Part shown: positions 49,377 to 57,866 of the stretch, one piece after another
How the letters are laid out: every line of letters begins with the position of its first letter
Numbering within the stretch: the first letter of the stretch is position 1
Assembly (NCBI RefSeq): GCF_003545765.1
Contig: NZ_QXIO01000001.1
Span: 620,001 to 684,000 of the forward strand
Reading direction: 5' to 3'
Source of the DNA: Colwellia sp. RSH04
GTDB lineage: Bacteria > Pseudomonadota > Gammaproteobacteria > Enterobacterales > Alteromonadaceae
DNA: 64,000 nt
Translations under genes and position numbers: made by a program
Notes under the pieces: generated by a model
Database searches by the model: none
The model's input: only the letters and a program-made list of their open reading frames with translations
What the model was told of the DNA's origin: nothing

Positions 49377-52300
49377 TTATTTAAGATCTACGGCGAGTGC
49401 TTTTCGAACCTCTTGAACCGTCGCGGGAGCATCTAATTGAAATAGTCCACTTAAGCCACGCTCTACTCGCGACTCTCGAATAGCAGCCTTAATAGCAAAG
49501 AAGACACTACTTGCTAAGACTAGAGGTGGTTCACCCACTTCTTTAGCTGACAGCAAATCATTAGGGTTTTCAGGTACATTTTCAGCCTTATCACGCGGGA
49601 AAAGATGTACATTCATTTCTAATGGAACATTGGTGATACCCGGTGGTTTGTAGCGCCACGTGTTTACCGTATTTAAGCGACCTTGGTCTTCACCTTTTGG
49701 CTCAAAGACAAGTTTTTCTGTCATGACATAACCAACACCTTGAATGAAAGCACCTTCCACTTGACCAATATCTAACGCTGGGTTGATACTCCAACCCATA
49801 TCGTACATTAAGTCTGAGCGAATAATTTTCACTTCACCCGTCAGTATATCTACCTCTACTTCAGAACACGCTGCTGAATAGGTAAAGCCACAAAAAGAGT
49901 CAAAGCCGCCAGGTATTGCCGTCTCAGCAACTTCAATACCCGGGATTGCTTTTTGCTGCTCAAGTGTTTTGAAGACTAAATTTGGTACTGCGGTTTCGCC
50001 GCCGGGTATTTTTGCATTAAAGGTTTCAACCAGACTGATACGCTTTTGATTCGCTAAGGCTATGAGGTTTTGCCAAATCAGTACTGGTTTACCAAACTTC
50101 TCCACTTGTGCAGACCAGCCTTGCTCACCGTAATTCCAAAAATCAATGTTTTGTTCGTTACACCAATCATTTCCCTTCTCTTTAAGCATGTCATAACCAA
50201 ACTCAAGTAAACGGCTACGCATTTTTTCACAGGTTTGTTTAACTGCTAAACCGTTATAAGCGGTCCCCGTAGAGCCACCTGTACTGGTAGGGTTAGGTAT
50301 GACATCAGTTTTAGGTAACTGAATACGTATCATATCCATCGGCACATTGAGTATGTAAGCGGCAATTTGCTCTAACTTAGTTACCATACCTTGACCCATG
50401 TCGACACCACCTTGGTTGATCACAATAGTGCCATCGCCTGAATACACCGACACCATAGCGCTGGCCTGCTCTAATTGAACCAAGTTGTATCCAGAGCCAT
50501 ACTTAACAGGCAACATATAAAGGCCTCGTTTACGCCATTTATTGTTTTTGTTAAATTCAGCTACTTCAGCTCGTCTACCAATTACGTCAGATTTGACCTT
50601 AAGGTAATCCCATACTTCACGCATATAACAATACGATAAAGCCTGACCATAAGGCGTCACATCACCACGCTTGTAAAGGTTCTTCTCTCTTACATCAATA
50701 GGATCCATCCCTATTGAAAAAGCAGCATCATCAATCGCGTTTTCTGATATTAGTTTTCCTTGAATATCACCAAAAGATCTAAAGGCGGTATTGGGCGCAG
50801 TATTGGTTCTGCACACATCTAATTGACTCTTAAAATTATCAATCATGTATGCGTTATCAACCCGTGTTTGCAAACAGTTAGACACAATAAATGAACAGTC
50901 ATAAAAAGCGCCACCATCACCAAAGAAGTTATAATCTACCCCTCTGATAATACCTTTATCGTCCGTATTAGTGGTGCCATCATCAATCGCAATTTGATAC
51001 TGGCCATAATAGGGGTGTCGCTTACCAATCATGCTAGTGTCATTAGCTCTAGGCATTATCAATCTAACAGGCTTTTCCATTGCTTTAGCTGCTACCGCTG
51101 TCGCACCAATAACAAACTTGGCTTGCTCAGTTTTACCGCCGTAACCACCGCCTAGCTGTCTAATGCCAACATCAACAGAGTTATGTTCAACACCCAATAC
51201 TGCTGCCGCTGTTTGATGCATTTCCATCGGGCTTTGTGAAGATGGATGGAAAGTCATATTTTCAGCTTCACCAGGCAAGGCAACGCAAGACTGGGTTTCC
51301 ATGTAAAAGTGAATTTGGCCTCCACACGTTTGAGTGCTTTCAATCACTTTACATTGATTGCCCCCTAGTTCGACTTCTCGTTGCACAATATTAGTATCAA
51401 GAGGATCTTTATTCTCAGTAGTCCAGCCAAAATGACTATGATTACGAACAACTTGCCAGATATGATTATAAAATGGTGCGCTGGCAGGAAAGTCAGGGAA
51501 AATACTACCTCGCTTTATCGCATCTTCTAAGGTTAAAACTGGCGATTGCCATTCAGGAGCCCAGTCAACATCAGTATAAGCAATACAATTATCACTGATA
51601 TATTGTGCAATAATATTTGCTTGTTTTTCTTCAACGGCTATCGCTAGCGCAATTGATTGACCCACATAACTAACTCGCTCTTTAGCAAAAACAGGTTGGT
51701 CACCACCAATCCCTACGTCTTTCACTCCGGCTCGTGGCGTATCCTTTTCCGTAACTAAGCGAATAAATTGTGGAAAAATCTCTTTTAATTTAACAGATAA
51801 CGCTTCGATACTAATTGGCGACTCTTTCGTTTTAGGATCACAATAAGCAAAGTTAGCTAATGCCCGTTGGCTTTGCACAAATGAAGCATTAACAGTCGTT
51901 GGCGGCACTTCCATTTCATGGGTATAACGCACTTGCCCTGAGGTTTGATACAGCGCCATCAATTTCACATACGGTTGTGATATTGGTGCTTTATACGATT
52001 GATTAGTATAGTTTTGGCTACCGTCACTTACAGGCCAATGTCCCCACGTAATCTTACCTGCTGAACGCTGATTCTCTGGTACCGATTCAGGAGAAGCCTC
52101 TAATAAAGCAGTAACCATCGATTTATATAAAAAAGCTGTTGCTAACTCAATCTTATAACTATCAGTAAAGCCTTCATCTTTAAGTCCAGACATTCGCTCC
52201 TTCCACCGAATTAGCTCTTCTTCGACTTCAATGCTTAACGACTCGGCATATTTAGGAAAGTTTTCTAAAGATAGACAGCTACCCTTCATCAATTTTTCTG

Positions 52301-53897
52301 TTACTTTAGCTCGCCAAGGATAAGGGGCAATAGCACCATAAGTTAAGTTAACTTTTTCAACGGTTAATTTATCAGACAAGGCTAAAATCGAGGTCGAGTT
52401 CACGATACTGTGAGCATTTATATCACGTAGTGCAACTTTATGAGGCTGCACAACTTCAAAAGCATAATCATCTGACTTAACAGGAATTTTATATTCCACC
52501 AATAATATATGATTTGCCAAGGATTGATCTTTTTCGACTTGTAATGCTAACTCATTTGCTATGGCAGAGTGCTTTTCACCTGTTTGTAAGTCAATATAGA
52601 TTAACTCAGTACCTAAAGCTGATAGCACAGTAAATAAATCGGAAGGGAAAGGTTCGCCCGTTCCTTTGCAAATATGCTTAAGCACTAGCATAGTGTTACC
52701 ACCTAGGCTAGCGGCATTTCGAATAATAGTACCTGCTGTTCTATGCGCCATAAATTGTAAAGCGCCAATGGCAGTAGTTTGCGATAAGCTTTCTTTATCA
52801 ATAATATTATCAAGGTGTTTTAATACTTCGGTGTAAGTTTTACCTGCGCCAACCCTTAAAAATTTCCCTTCATTTTCTATGGTATAAAGTTCTTTAAGTT
52901 GACTAATATCCACTAAGTATTTGTGAGAAACAAAATCATCGGTATACACACCATAAGAAGTATTGGCATGCAATAAGTAAATATCTTTATAACTATTTTC
53001 CTGATAGAACTCGAGTAATTCGCCAATATGCTTAGGTGTTCGCCATTGCTGCTCGTTACCGTTTATTTCAACTCCGTCTATCTTATTACCTTTTGCTTCC
53101 TTAGGATAAGGTATTGAGACAGTATCACCAACATGTTGTGCTTTAACCTGATCATCTACCAGTAATTTCATACGGTTTGCTTCATCGGCTTCAGACCAAT
53201 CAATAGCAAATGTTTTCATCGCCGTTAAAATTGGGCGATAACCTGTACAACGACAAATATTGCCATCAAAAGCTTGTTCTATTTGTTTTTTGGTAGGCTC
53301 AGGGGTGTTCGCTAAAAATGCTGACATATTCATAACAAAACCCGTAGAACAATAACCACATTGACTGCCGTTATTCACTGCTAACCTGTAAGCAACTGGA
53401 TTTATACTGGTATCGATTTCAGGTAAGTTATCAATATCCACTGACTGTAAGGGTTTGCTTTCTGCCCCATGGTTACCTTCAAGTAAACTATTAACTCGAA
53501 TCTCTAAACCTTTTTTTTGAGCATTGCGAAGATGCTTACTAACTGCACCTTCAAGGGGAGCACCTGCTCTAGCACCTGCTAAAGATTGCTTTGGAAAAGC
53601 TGGTGGTGGACGTCTTGAGGCACCAGTGCCCTCAACTGTCGTTACAGATAAACCTTGTAATGAACAAACTGCTCGTAAACATGAGTTAATTGAACGATGT
53701 TCAGGCTGCTTACTTTCCTCATCCCACCGTGACAAAATAACGGTACAGGCTCCACAACCACCTTCACCACAGCCTTTTTTAGCTCCTGCAAGACTCACTT
53801 GTGGCGATCGCAAGTAATCAATGAGCAATAAGTTAGGAGATGGATTTTCAATGGATACCGATTGACCATTTAGATAAAAGCTAACCGTGTTTGACAT
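49377..53897 (-). CDS. Single-chain xanthine dehydrogenase/aldehyde oxidase-type molybdenum hydroxylase
   Basis: A 1506-residue protein joining all three parts that most bacteria encode separately. Two 2Fe-2S domains come first (C43, C48, C51, C73; then C179, C182, C214, C216). An FAD domain follows (AIGALQFMAHRTAGTIIRNAASLGGNTML), then a molybdopterin domain (TCGGQIHFYMETQ, GGGYGGKTEQA, GGVDMGQGMVTK, and KEVGEPPLVLASSVFFAIKAA with the catalytic Glu). The residue after GGK, Glu802 in bovine xanthine dehydrogenase, is Thr, and FRGFG is FRSFG. Substrate may therefore not be xanthine. About 60 extra residues separate the two Fe-S domains. xdhC lies upstream. Confidence 0.88.
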   Translation of the reverse strand: MSNTVSFYLNGQSVSIENPSPNLLLIDYLRSPQVSLAGAKKGCGEGGCGACTVILSRWDEESKQPEHRSINSCLRAVCSLQGLSVTTVEGTGASRRPPPAFPKQSLAGARAGAPLEGAVSKHLRNAQKKGLEIRVNSLLEGNHGAESKPLQSVDIDNLPEIDTSINPVAYRLAVNNGSQCGYCSTGFVMNMSAFLANTPEPTKKQIEQAFDGNICRCTGYRPILTAMKTFAIDWSEADEANRMKLLVDDQVKAQHVGDTVSIPYPKEAKGNKIDGVEINGNEQQWRTPKHIGELLEFYQENSYKDIYLLHANTSYGVYTDDFVSHKYLVDISQLKELYTIENEGKFLRVGAGKTYTEVLKHLDNIIDKESLSQTTAIGALQFMAHRTAGTIIRNAASLGGNTMLVLKHICKGTGEPFPSDLFTVLSALGTELIYIDLQTGEKHSAIANELALQVEKDQSLANHILLVEYKIPVKSDDYAFEVVQPHKVALRDINAHSIVNSTSILALSDKLTVEKVNLTYGAIAPYPWRAKVTEKLMKGSCLSLENFPKYAESLSIEVEEELIRWKERMSGLKDEGFTDSYKIELATAFLYKSMVTALLEASPESVPENQRSAGKITWGHWPVSDGSQNYTNQSYKAPISQPYVKLMALYQTSGQVRYTHEMEVPPTTVNASFVQSQRALANFAYCDPKTKESPISIEALSVKLKEIFPQFIRLVTEKDTPRAGVKDVGIGGDQPVFAKERVSYVGQSIALAIAVEEKQANIIAQYISDNCIAYTDVDWAPEWQSPVLTLEDAIKRGSIFPDFPASAPFYNHIWQVVRNHSHFGWTTENKDPLDTNIVQREVELGGNQCKVIESTQTCGGQIHFYMETQSCVALPGEAENMTFHPSSQSPMEMHQTAAAVLGVEHNSVDVGIRQLGGGYGGKTEQAKFVIGATAVAAKAMEKPVRLIMPRANDTSMIGKRHPYYGQYQIAIDDGTTNTDDKGIIRGVDYNFFGDGGAFYDCSFIVSNCLQTRVDNAYMIDNFKSQLDVCRTNTAPNTAFRSFGDIQGKLISENAIDDAAFSIGMDPIDVREKNLYKRGDVTPYGQALSYCYMREVWDYLKVKSDVIGRRAEVAEFNKNNKWRKRGLYMLPVKYGSGYNLVQLEQASAMVSVYSGDGTIVINQGGVDMGQGMVTKLEQIAAYILNVPMDMIRIQLPKTDVIPNPTSTGGSTGTAYNGLAVKQTCEKMRSRLLEFGYDMLKEKGNDWCNEQNIDFWNYGEQGWSAQVEKFGKPVLIWQNLIALANQKRISLVETFNAKIPGGETAVPNLVFKTLEQQKAIPGIEVAETAIPGGFDSFCGFTYSAACSEVEVDILTGEVKIIRSDLMYDMGWSINPALDIGQVEGAFIQGVGYVMTEKLVFEPKGEDQGRLNTVNTWRYKPPGITNVPLEMNVHLFPRDKAENVPENPNDLLSAKEVGEPPLVLASSVFFAIKAAIRESRVERGLSGLFQLDAPATVQEVRKALAVDLK

Positions 53898-53950
53898 AAC
53901 TTATTTCCTTGTAATTTATAACTATTATTTTTATAGGAATACTCTTTATA

Positions 53951-55003
53951 CTATGAAGCAAAGGAGCTGATTTTTGATGTAATATTGTGTTCAATTATTT
54001 GATGATTTAGCGGTAAAGCACTTGCTTGCTCTACGGTGCTATGTGCTTGAGACATAATAGATAAAGCGATAGATTCTGGTAGTTCTCCCCCTAAATCTAA
54101 ACCTATGGGATTGTAAAATGGTTTCTTCAAATCACTTAATGCAAGCCCAGCCTTTGCTAAGACTTTGTCTGTTCTATGAGTTGGACCTAACATACCAATA
54201 TAACGTGCTTGCGATTTTTCACTTATTAGTAATGCTTCTGCATCTAACGTAATATTGTGGTTCATAATAATAATCACGTCCGCTTCCATTAGCAGCTCAC
54301 AATCATGTAACTCTTGATAAGGACGTTTAATAATCTTATCGGCATGTTGAAAGTAAGCCGCTCGTCCATAATTAACACGTGAATCAAATAAGCTAATGTG
54401 CCAACCAAGCGTATGAGCAATACTCACAACGGGTTGAGCATCAATACCAGCGCCAAGAATGGCAATAGCAGGTTTAGGTGTCACTTTTGTGGAAAATATA
54501 TTAGTGGGTAATGGTTGGGATATTTGTTCGAATTCTTCTAAAGTATGTACTTTATTAGATTGGCTTTCAGATAAAGTTCGTACTGGTATGTCTTGTTGAT
54601 AATAGCAGCTCTGTCGATTATTTAGCCGCTCTCTTAATAACGGCAGATCTTGGTAATTATTCGCCTTATTAATAGGTTGCAATAAGACTTTGACTACCCC
54701 CCCACAGCCAATTCCAAGTTGCCATGCAATATCTGCGTCATCTTGCATGTCATAAACGACAATTAAACTATTGTCGGCTGATAAGCATTTTTGTGCTTTG
54801 CGCATTAAATCTGCTTCAAGACAGCCACCGCTTAGTAAGCCAAAACTTTGACCGTTACTATTAATAAGCATTCTTGCACCAGCTTTGCGATAGGCTGAAC
54901 CTTGGGTTTCGTAAATTGTCGCTAGCACCCATTGATGATCGTCTTTTTTATCAAACCAATATGCTAATAACTGCTCTAAACGATTGTTCAAAATTTCCCC
55001 CAT
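53951..55003 (-). CDS. xdhC: XdhC-family molybdenum cofactor insertion protein
   Basis: A 350-residue protein. The N-terminal XdhC/CoxI domain has WVLATIYETQGSAYRKAGARMLIN and FGLLSGGCLEADLMRKA (the conserved SGGC-x-E cysteine). The C-terminal Rossmann part has AIAILGAGIDAQPVVSIAHTLGWHISLFDSR and YIGMLGPTHRTDKVL. XdhC proteins bind the cofactor, help its sulfuration and load it into xanthine-dehydrogenase-type enzymes. It lies 53 bases upstream of the molybdenum hydroxylase gene, so it is almost surely its chaperone and the first gene of the cluster. Confidence 0.92.
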   Translation of the reverse strand: MGEILNNRLEQLLAYWFDKKDDHQWVLATIYETQGSAYRKAGARMLINSNGQSFGLLSGGCLEADLMRKAQKCLSADNSLIVVYDMQDDADIAWQLGIGCGGVVKVLLQPINKANNYQDLPLLRERLNNRQSCYYQQDIPVRTLSESQSNKVHTLEEFEQISQPLPTNIFSTKVTPKPAIAILGAGIDAQPVVSIAHTLGWHISLFDSRVNYGRAAYFQHADKIIKRPYQELHDCELLMEADVIIIMNHNITLDAEALLISEKSQARYIGMLGPTHRTDKVLAKAGLALSDLKKPFYNPIGLDLGGELPESIALSIMSQAHSTVEQASALPLNHQIIEHNITSKISSFAS

Positions 55004-55495
55004 TAATTATTTCATTAACAAAAAAATGCACAGCTTATAAAAATTAAGTAAGCATCAAAAAAACACAATAATTACATACTGTATACAAGTAATATTCAGA
55101 ATTTATTCTCGCAATAACTCGATGCTAAATCGAGGTTATTTAGAAGCTATTTCAATACTATGAGGAGTCTTTTTGGAATAAGCCTCGTCCATGAGTAGAA
55201 GTATTAAATCCCTAAACTAGTTATTAAACTGGCACACAAATCAAGCTTTATCAATATTCTTTTTTACGTTAACACTGGGCTTTTTTTGGCCAAGTTAGAT
55301 AGCCTCTCACTTATAGCCATTGTTTATTTTTTATGACAAAACAAAAATGATTTTTATTAATAATCTTTATTGTGTTCCATTTATATTAACGTATAAATAT
55401 TAAAACACAAGAGGTCGACCAGATAATTACAGCAATAATTCACTACTGAATAAATTAAAAATATCAATAAGATAACCTGACTAAAAAGGATTAAA
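55004..55495. other. AT-rich intergenic region upstream of xdhC
   Basis: No gene was found in this stretch. It must hold the promoter of the molybdenum hydroxylase cluster. TACTGTATACAAGTA near 55077 is a near-palindrome that could bind a regulator, and a small CTCGAT/ATCGAG hairpin lies near 55120. Neither is supported further. Confidence 0.4.
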
Positions 55496-55974
55496 ATGTC
55501 ATTTCACAGCAATAAAGTGTACGGTGTGTTGAACGCTGTTATTTCAATAGATGAAGGGGAAAAGCCATCCGTCACTCTAGAATGAGCCACTTCAATATAA
55601 TCACAAAGGTCAAAAGTAGTGATGAGCAATATCAAATTAATATTGATATACAAAGCGCATAATCAGCTAATGTTCGGATGCTTATTATCGACAACATTGA
55701 CATAAAAAATAGCTTTGGCACTGCTTTTTTGATATTGCTTCGTGTTATACAAAATTAACCTCTGAAGCTGGTGGCTTAGTTATTGATTTAATACATCAGT
55801 CGCAATTTGATGTTAATCAGTTCAAAGGTTATGGCTGTTATCAAGATGGTGCCTTGTTTATTCAAAATAACGATGGGGTATGATGCTATATTCTTTGCTT
55901 TTGCCTCACAATGTTTCAACACTAACAACCAAGGCAACTGTACAAAACAGATTAAAATTAGTAGGTATCATTAA
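55496..55974 (+). pseudogene. Decayed DUF2278-family gene
   Basis: A good ribosome site (AAGGA) precedes ATG at 55496, and the frame opens SFHSNKVYGVLNAVIS, like the YGVLKG start of DUF2278 proteins. It breaks after 30 codons. Continuations lie in other frames: HFNIITKVKSSDEQYQINID (from 55582), then SEAGGLVIDLIHQSQFDV and QDGALFIQNNDG, and finally AIFFAFASQCFNTNNQGN, matching the family's C-terminal FLAFQSQSWHTDD region. At least three frameshifts or stops, and probably an internal deletion, are present. It overlaps the 3' end of the opposite M48 gene. Confidence 0.62.
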
Positions 55975-56833
55975 TAGATTTGCTATGTTTTTTTTCAATT
56001 ATATTTACGATTGAATCAGGCATTAAAGAAACCTCACCCTTTATTTTCCACCCCTTAACTTTGGCAGTGCGTATAGTGGAAGCTATACGCTTTTTTACTG
56101 CAGGATGTGAATTAAATATATTTATTGTTTCAATAGTTGAATTTTCATTGAGTAAAACAGTAAATAACTCGAATGCACCTTGCGTATGCTGATAATACTT
56201 CTGTAAAACCAATAATGCCTCATCATCAGCGGCTTGTTCTTGCGAACGACTGAACCCTAAAAAGGCAAACTGACTCGTACCAGAGAAAAGTCCTGATACA
56301 TCGGTATTATTTTGGCCACTCAAAACCGCATACAGCAGAGTAAATAGTGCTCCTTTACTCAACGCTTTAACAGGGTGGCGTAACTTAACATGCGCCATTT
56401 CATGTGCCAGTAGCATTGTTAAAGCATTTTCACTGGGGAGCTTCTCTAGAAGCCCCCTAAAAATAAATATATTACCCCCTAATGTAGCCACACCATTAAC
56501 GGTATCAGTATCAATATAATGCAGAGTGATTTCTACTTCGTCACTTAACCCCATTAACGGGCTAATGTCATCAGCAAGGCTTTGCAAATATTTTGCAACT
56601 TCATTTTGTTGTGTTGATGGCGTACCTTTGAATTCTTCAACCCAAGGTGCGGCAAGTTCTTGCTCATAAGCAAATGGAATAAACTTACTACTCCAGTCAA
56701 GTAAACTACCCAGCAAATATATCAACATTATAATGATTGCTATAGCGCCAGAAGCAAGTAATGCAAACTCTTTAACAGGGTTTGCATTACTGTAGTTTAT
56801 ACCTTCAGGTATTTTTGGGTTACGATAAATCAT
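55958..56833 (-). CDS. M48-family membrane metallopeptidase
   Basis: A 291-residue protein with one N-terminal membrane helix (FALLASGAIAIIIMLIYLLGSLL). The zinc site HEMAH lies in LTMLLAHEMAHVKLRHPV, with the third ligand Glu in GFSRSQEQAADDEALLVL. Such Ste24/HtpX-like peptidases act in membrane or envelope protein quality control. Its ATG overlaps by four bases the stop of a 17-codon frame, which is itself coupled to a YbjQ-like gene. These four genes form one compact operon. Confidence 0.88.
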   Translation of the reverse strand: MIYRNPKIPEGINYSNANPVKEFALLASGAIAIIIMLIYLLGSLLDWSSKFIPFAYEQELAAPWVEEFKGTPSTQQNEVAKYLQSLADDISPLMGLSDEVEITLHYIDTDTVNGVATLGGNIFIFRGLLEKLPSENALTMLLAHEMAHVKLRHPVKALSKGALFTLLYAVLSGQNNTDVSGLFSGTSQFAFLGFSRSQEQAADDEALLVLQKYYQHTQGAFELFTVLLNENSTIETINIFNSHPAVKKRIASTIRTAKVKGWKIKGEVSLMPDSIVNIIEKKHSKSINDTY

Positions 56834-56883
56834 AGATACCAGTGCAATATAATTAGCACAAATATAACGGCTAAACTAATCAT
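56830..56883 (-). CDS. 17-residue hydrophobic peptide coupled to the M48 gene
   Basis: This frame reads MISLAVIFVLIILHWYL. It has a full AGGAGG ribosome site seven bases before its ATG, lying inside the last codons of the upstream YbjQ-like gene, whose stop is one base before. Its own TGA overlaps the M48 start as ATGA. The peptide would be a single short membrane helix. The tight coupling and strong ribosome site suggest it is translated, at least to pass ribosomes on to the protease. Product stability and function are unknown. Confidence 0.55.
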   Translation of the reverse strand: MISLAVIFVLIILHWYL

Positions 56884-56884
56884 T

Positions 56885-57358
56885 TTAAAATCCTCCTTGA
56901 TTGACTCGACTGATCGCAGTGCCATACGCCAGTACTTCAACTGAACCGATGTTCCCTGCCGCATTTTTTGAAATTGAGGCCGTTTCTAATTTTATATTAA
57001 AAATGCGATCGGCATTTAAGCTTCGTGCTTCTTCTTTCATACGAAGAATGGCTTCTCTTCGTGCTCTATCTAGTAATGTCTCATATGAGGTAACTCTGCC
57101 ACCAAAAATCGTGCGAAGTAAAGCGAGAAAGCGTTTAAAGTAATCTACTGAAATAACAACACTGCCAGTAACCAACATACCCGGTTTGGCACTGTCTTCT
57201 GCTGTTGTCACTTTACTGGCAATAGATAAAATATCACGGTACTCTTCTTCACGTTGTCTTATTGAATTAAAGTGCCTTTTCTCTGCATGTCGACCAAAAA
57301 AATATCCTAATAATAATAGGAGTATTGAAAAGCCGATTTCAAATTGAAATTGTCCCAT
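56885..57358 (-). CDS. Membrane-anchored YbjQ-like protein
   Basis: A 157-residue protein with a short N-terminal membrane helix (GFSILLLLLGYFFGRHAEKR). A YbjQ/UPF0145 domain follows (VTSYETLLDRARREAILRMKEEARSLNADRIFNIKLETASI, ending VEVLAYGTAISRV). UPF0145 proteins assemble into pentamers and have no firm role; heavy-metal binding has been proposed. It is four bases from the soluble paralogue upstream and one base from the 17-residue frame downstream. Confidence 0.8.
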   Translation of the reverse strand: MGQFQFEIGFSILLLLLGYFFGRHAEKRHFNSIRQREEEYRDILSIASKVTTAEDSAKPGMLVTGSVVISVDYFKRFLALLRTIFGGRVTSYETLLDRARREAILRMKEEARSLNADRIFNIKLETASISKNAAGNIGSVEVLAYGTAISRVNQGGF

Positions 57359-57361
57359 GAG

Positions 57362-57676
57362 CTACCTCAATATAACGGCGCTACCATAAGCGAATAATTC
57401 AGCCGCGCCTTGGGTCACCGACGAGGTTGAAAATCGAACATTAACAACCGCATTAGCACCAACGGCCTGTGCCTGTTGCTTCATACGCTCAACCGCTTCT
57501 TCACGCGCCTCTTGTAACAATTCGGTATAACCAACTAATTCACCACCAAAAATATTTTTAAGGCCGGCCATCAAGTCACGCCCTACGTGCTTACTTCGTA
57601 CAGTGCTGCCTTGCACTAAACCTAAGTGCTGGGTGATTTCTTTTCCCGGTATTATTTCTAAATTACTAATTAACAT
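57362..57676 (-). CDS. YbjQ/UPF0145-family protein
   Basis: A 104-residue protein very close to E. coli YbjQ in length and sequence pattern (ISNLEIIPGKEITQHLGLVQGSTVRSKHVGRDLMAGLKNIFGGELVGYTELL, AREEAVERMKQQAQAVGANAVVNVRFST). It is the first gene of the ybjQ-ybjQ-peptide-M48 operon. No catalytic residues are apparent. The family is uncharacterised. Confidence 0.88.
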   Translation of the reverse strand: MLISNLEIIPGKEITQHLGLVQGSTVRSKHVGRDLMAGLKNIFGGELVGYTELLQEAREEAVERMKQQAQAVGANAVVNVRFSTSSVTQGAAELFAYGSAVILR

Positions 57677-57793
57677 ATAATTTTCCTAAATATCCATTTT
57701 ATTACTACGATTAATTGTTTAGTTACACTATCTCGCAAGACATAATATGTCAAAGAGTTTATTTTCGGAATTGTTTCAATTTATTTTTACAAC

Positions 57794-57825
57794 CAAAAAA
57801 AAGCCGATATAAAAATATCGGCTTT
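57794..57825 (-). terminator. purD terminator
   Basis: AAAGCCGATAT (57800-57810) pairs with ATATCGGCTTT (57815-57825) around four bases. The minus strand ends in eight T residues, 42 bases after the purD stop. Confidence 0.9.
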
Positions 57826-57866
57826 CTGCAGTTTTATATTTTACCAATGAAGGTAAATTCATTTCT

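Noticed and set aside
53524-53817. 97-codon plus-strand frame inside the molybdenum hydroxylase gene
   Set aside because: It is antisense to conserved cysteine motifs of the Fe-S domains and has no features of its own.
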